Assembly (NCBI GenBank): GCA_902459845.2
Contig: CABPSV020000383.1
Coordinates: forward strand, 1-17,056
Source: Hepatocystis sp. ex Piliocolobus tephrosceles
Taxonomy: Eukaryota > Apicomplexa > Aconoidasida > Haemosporida > Plasmodiidae
Reading direction: 5' to 3'
DNA: 17,056 nucleotides
The notes under the pieces were generated by a model, which was given only the letters and a program-made list of their open reading frames with translations, was not told the DNA's origin and ran no database searches. The position numbers and the translations under genes were made by a program. Position 1 is the stretch's first letter. Every line of letters begins with the position of its first letter. Shown piece after piece: positions 16,558-17,056 of this stretch.

Positions 16558-16925
16558 AACATACAGTTCGAGCGACGCCAGTTTAAATGAGAGCAATAAT
16601 CCTAATTAATTAAATTGAGGCTTAAATGCTATGTGCATTTGCAGTTTGATTTATAAATAGATGGAACAGACAAATTATAGAAGAATTTGGGGGAAACTAA
16701 TTTAATAATATAAAAATGGTATAATATAGTGAAAAAGAGAAAAAAAAAAAAAATAAATAATAAATAAATAAATAAATAAATATGTATGTGCATGTGCACA
16801 TTCATATATATACAAATATAAATTATTAAGGATTATCAGTTATTAGCTGACAATATCACAAAAGTAAATTCTTATTTTTACTACAAAAAACTAATTTTGC
16901 ATTCATATAAACATTGTATTACACT

Positions 16926-16963
<38 letters not shown>

Positions 16964-17056
16964 ACAAGTGCGAGAGAGCGACTTGCGCAAAAACATAAAC
17001 AAGTATGCACATATATGCTCACTCACATTTACATATAAACCACCTAAAGATTCAAT
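16558..17056. other. 3' flank of HSP90, no gene
   Basis: Begins with unique sequence, then an A run (about 16740-16753), (AAAT)n (about 16754-16781), a GTGCAC word (16794-16799) and a (TA)n tract (about 16930-16955). No reading frame of interest; the window ends before another gene is apparent. Confidence 0.6.

Noticed and set aside
16794..16799. GTGCAC as an AP2-I site
   Set aside because: A six-base word in a 3' flank with no known gene start nearby; expected by chance in a window of this size.
1..17056. tRNA, rRNA or transposable element
   Set aside because: No cloverleaf-like GC-rich segment, rRNA-like block, transposase or reverse-transcriptase motif was seen on either strand.

Overview
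The window looks like nuclear chromosomal DNA from a malaria parasite (Plasmodium). The intergenic DNA is extremely A/T-rich, with homopolymer runs up to 74 nt, (TA)n tracts and several minisatellites. The proteins carry Asn/Ser/Lys-rich low-complexity insertions. One gene has a short Plasmodium-style intron with a GTAAAG donor and a pyrimidine-tract/ACAG acceptor, and two proteins carry leaders of the apicoplast-targeting kind. Codon use and the number of real domains fit a genome less extreme than an all-A/T one. I cannot settle the species; a non-falciparum Plasmodium is my inference.

Layout: four protein genes separated by long gene-free spacers. (1) 65-6220, minus: a single-exon 2051-residue protein that I identify as the gamma-tubulin complex component GCP4. 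It is about three times the usual length because of inserts and a long tail. (2) 7506-8745, minus: dephospho-CoA kinase, two exons, which I assembled across an intron at 7633-8050 (273 residues). (3) 10804-12096, minus: the CCCH + RING spliceosomal factor of the CWC24/RNF113 family (430 residues). (4) 13837-16557, plus: an organellar-type HSP90 with a signal peptide and transit-like leader (906 residues). Genes 3 and 4 are divergent and share a 1.74 kb spacer. No rRNA, tRNA, transposon or CRISPR array is visible.

Spacers: 6221-7505 holds a GC-rich patch and inverted repeat just upstream of GCP4, a 48-nt T run and a 13-bp minisatellite. 8746-10803 holds three further minisatellites (units of 22, 12 and 19 bp) and a short non-repetitive island. 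12097-13836 holds 16-bp repeats, a 74-nt A run and a duplicated 24-bp element near the HSP90 start. 16558-17056 is A/T microsatellite 3' flank.

How the genes relate: these are four independent housekeeping genes, not an operon. Two (the last step of CoA synthesis, and HSP90) are products expected in the apicoplast. From memory, P. falciparum DPCK (PF3D7_1443700) and apicoplast HSP90 (PF3D7_1443900) are two locus tags apart with one gene between them. That matches the order here and suggests conserved synteny; it should be checked. I do not see a new multigene system. The most unusual items are a concanavalin-like (lectin-fold) segment apparently inserted in the middle of GCP4, and a nearly pure NPNQ repeat inside the HSP90 ATPase domain.
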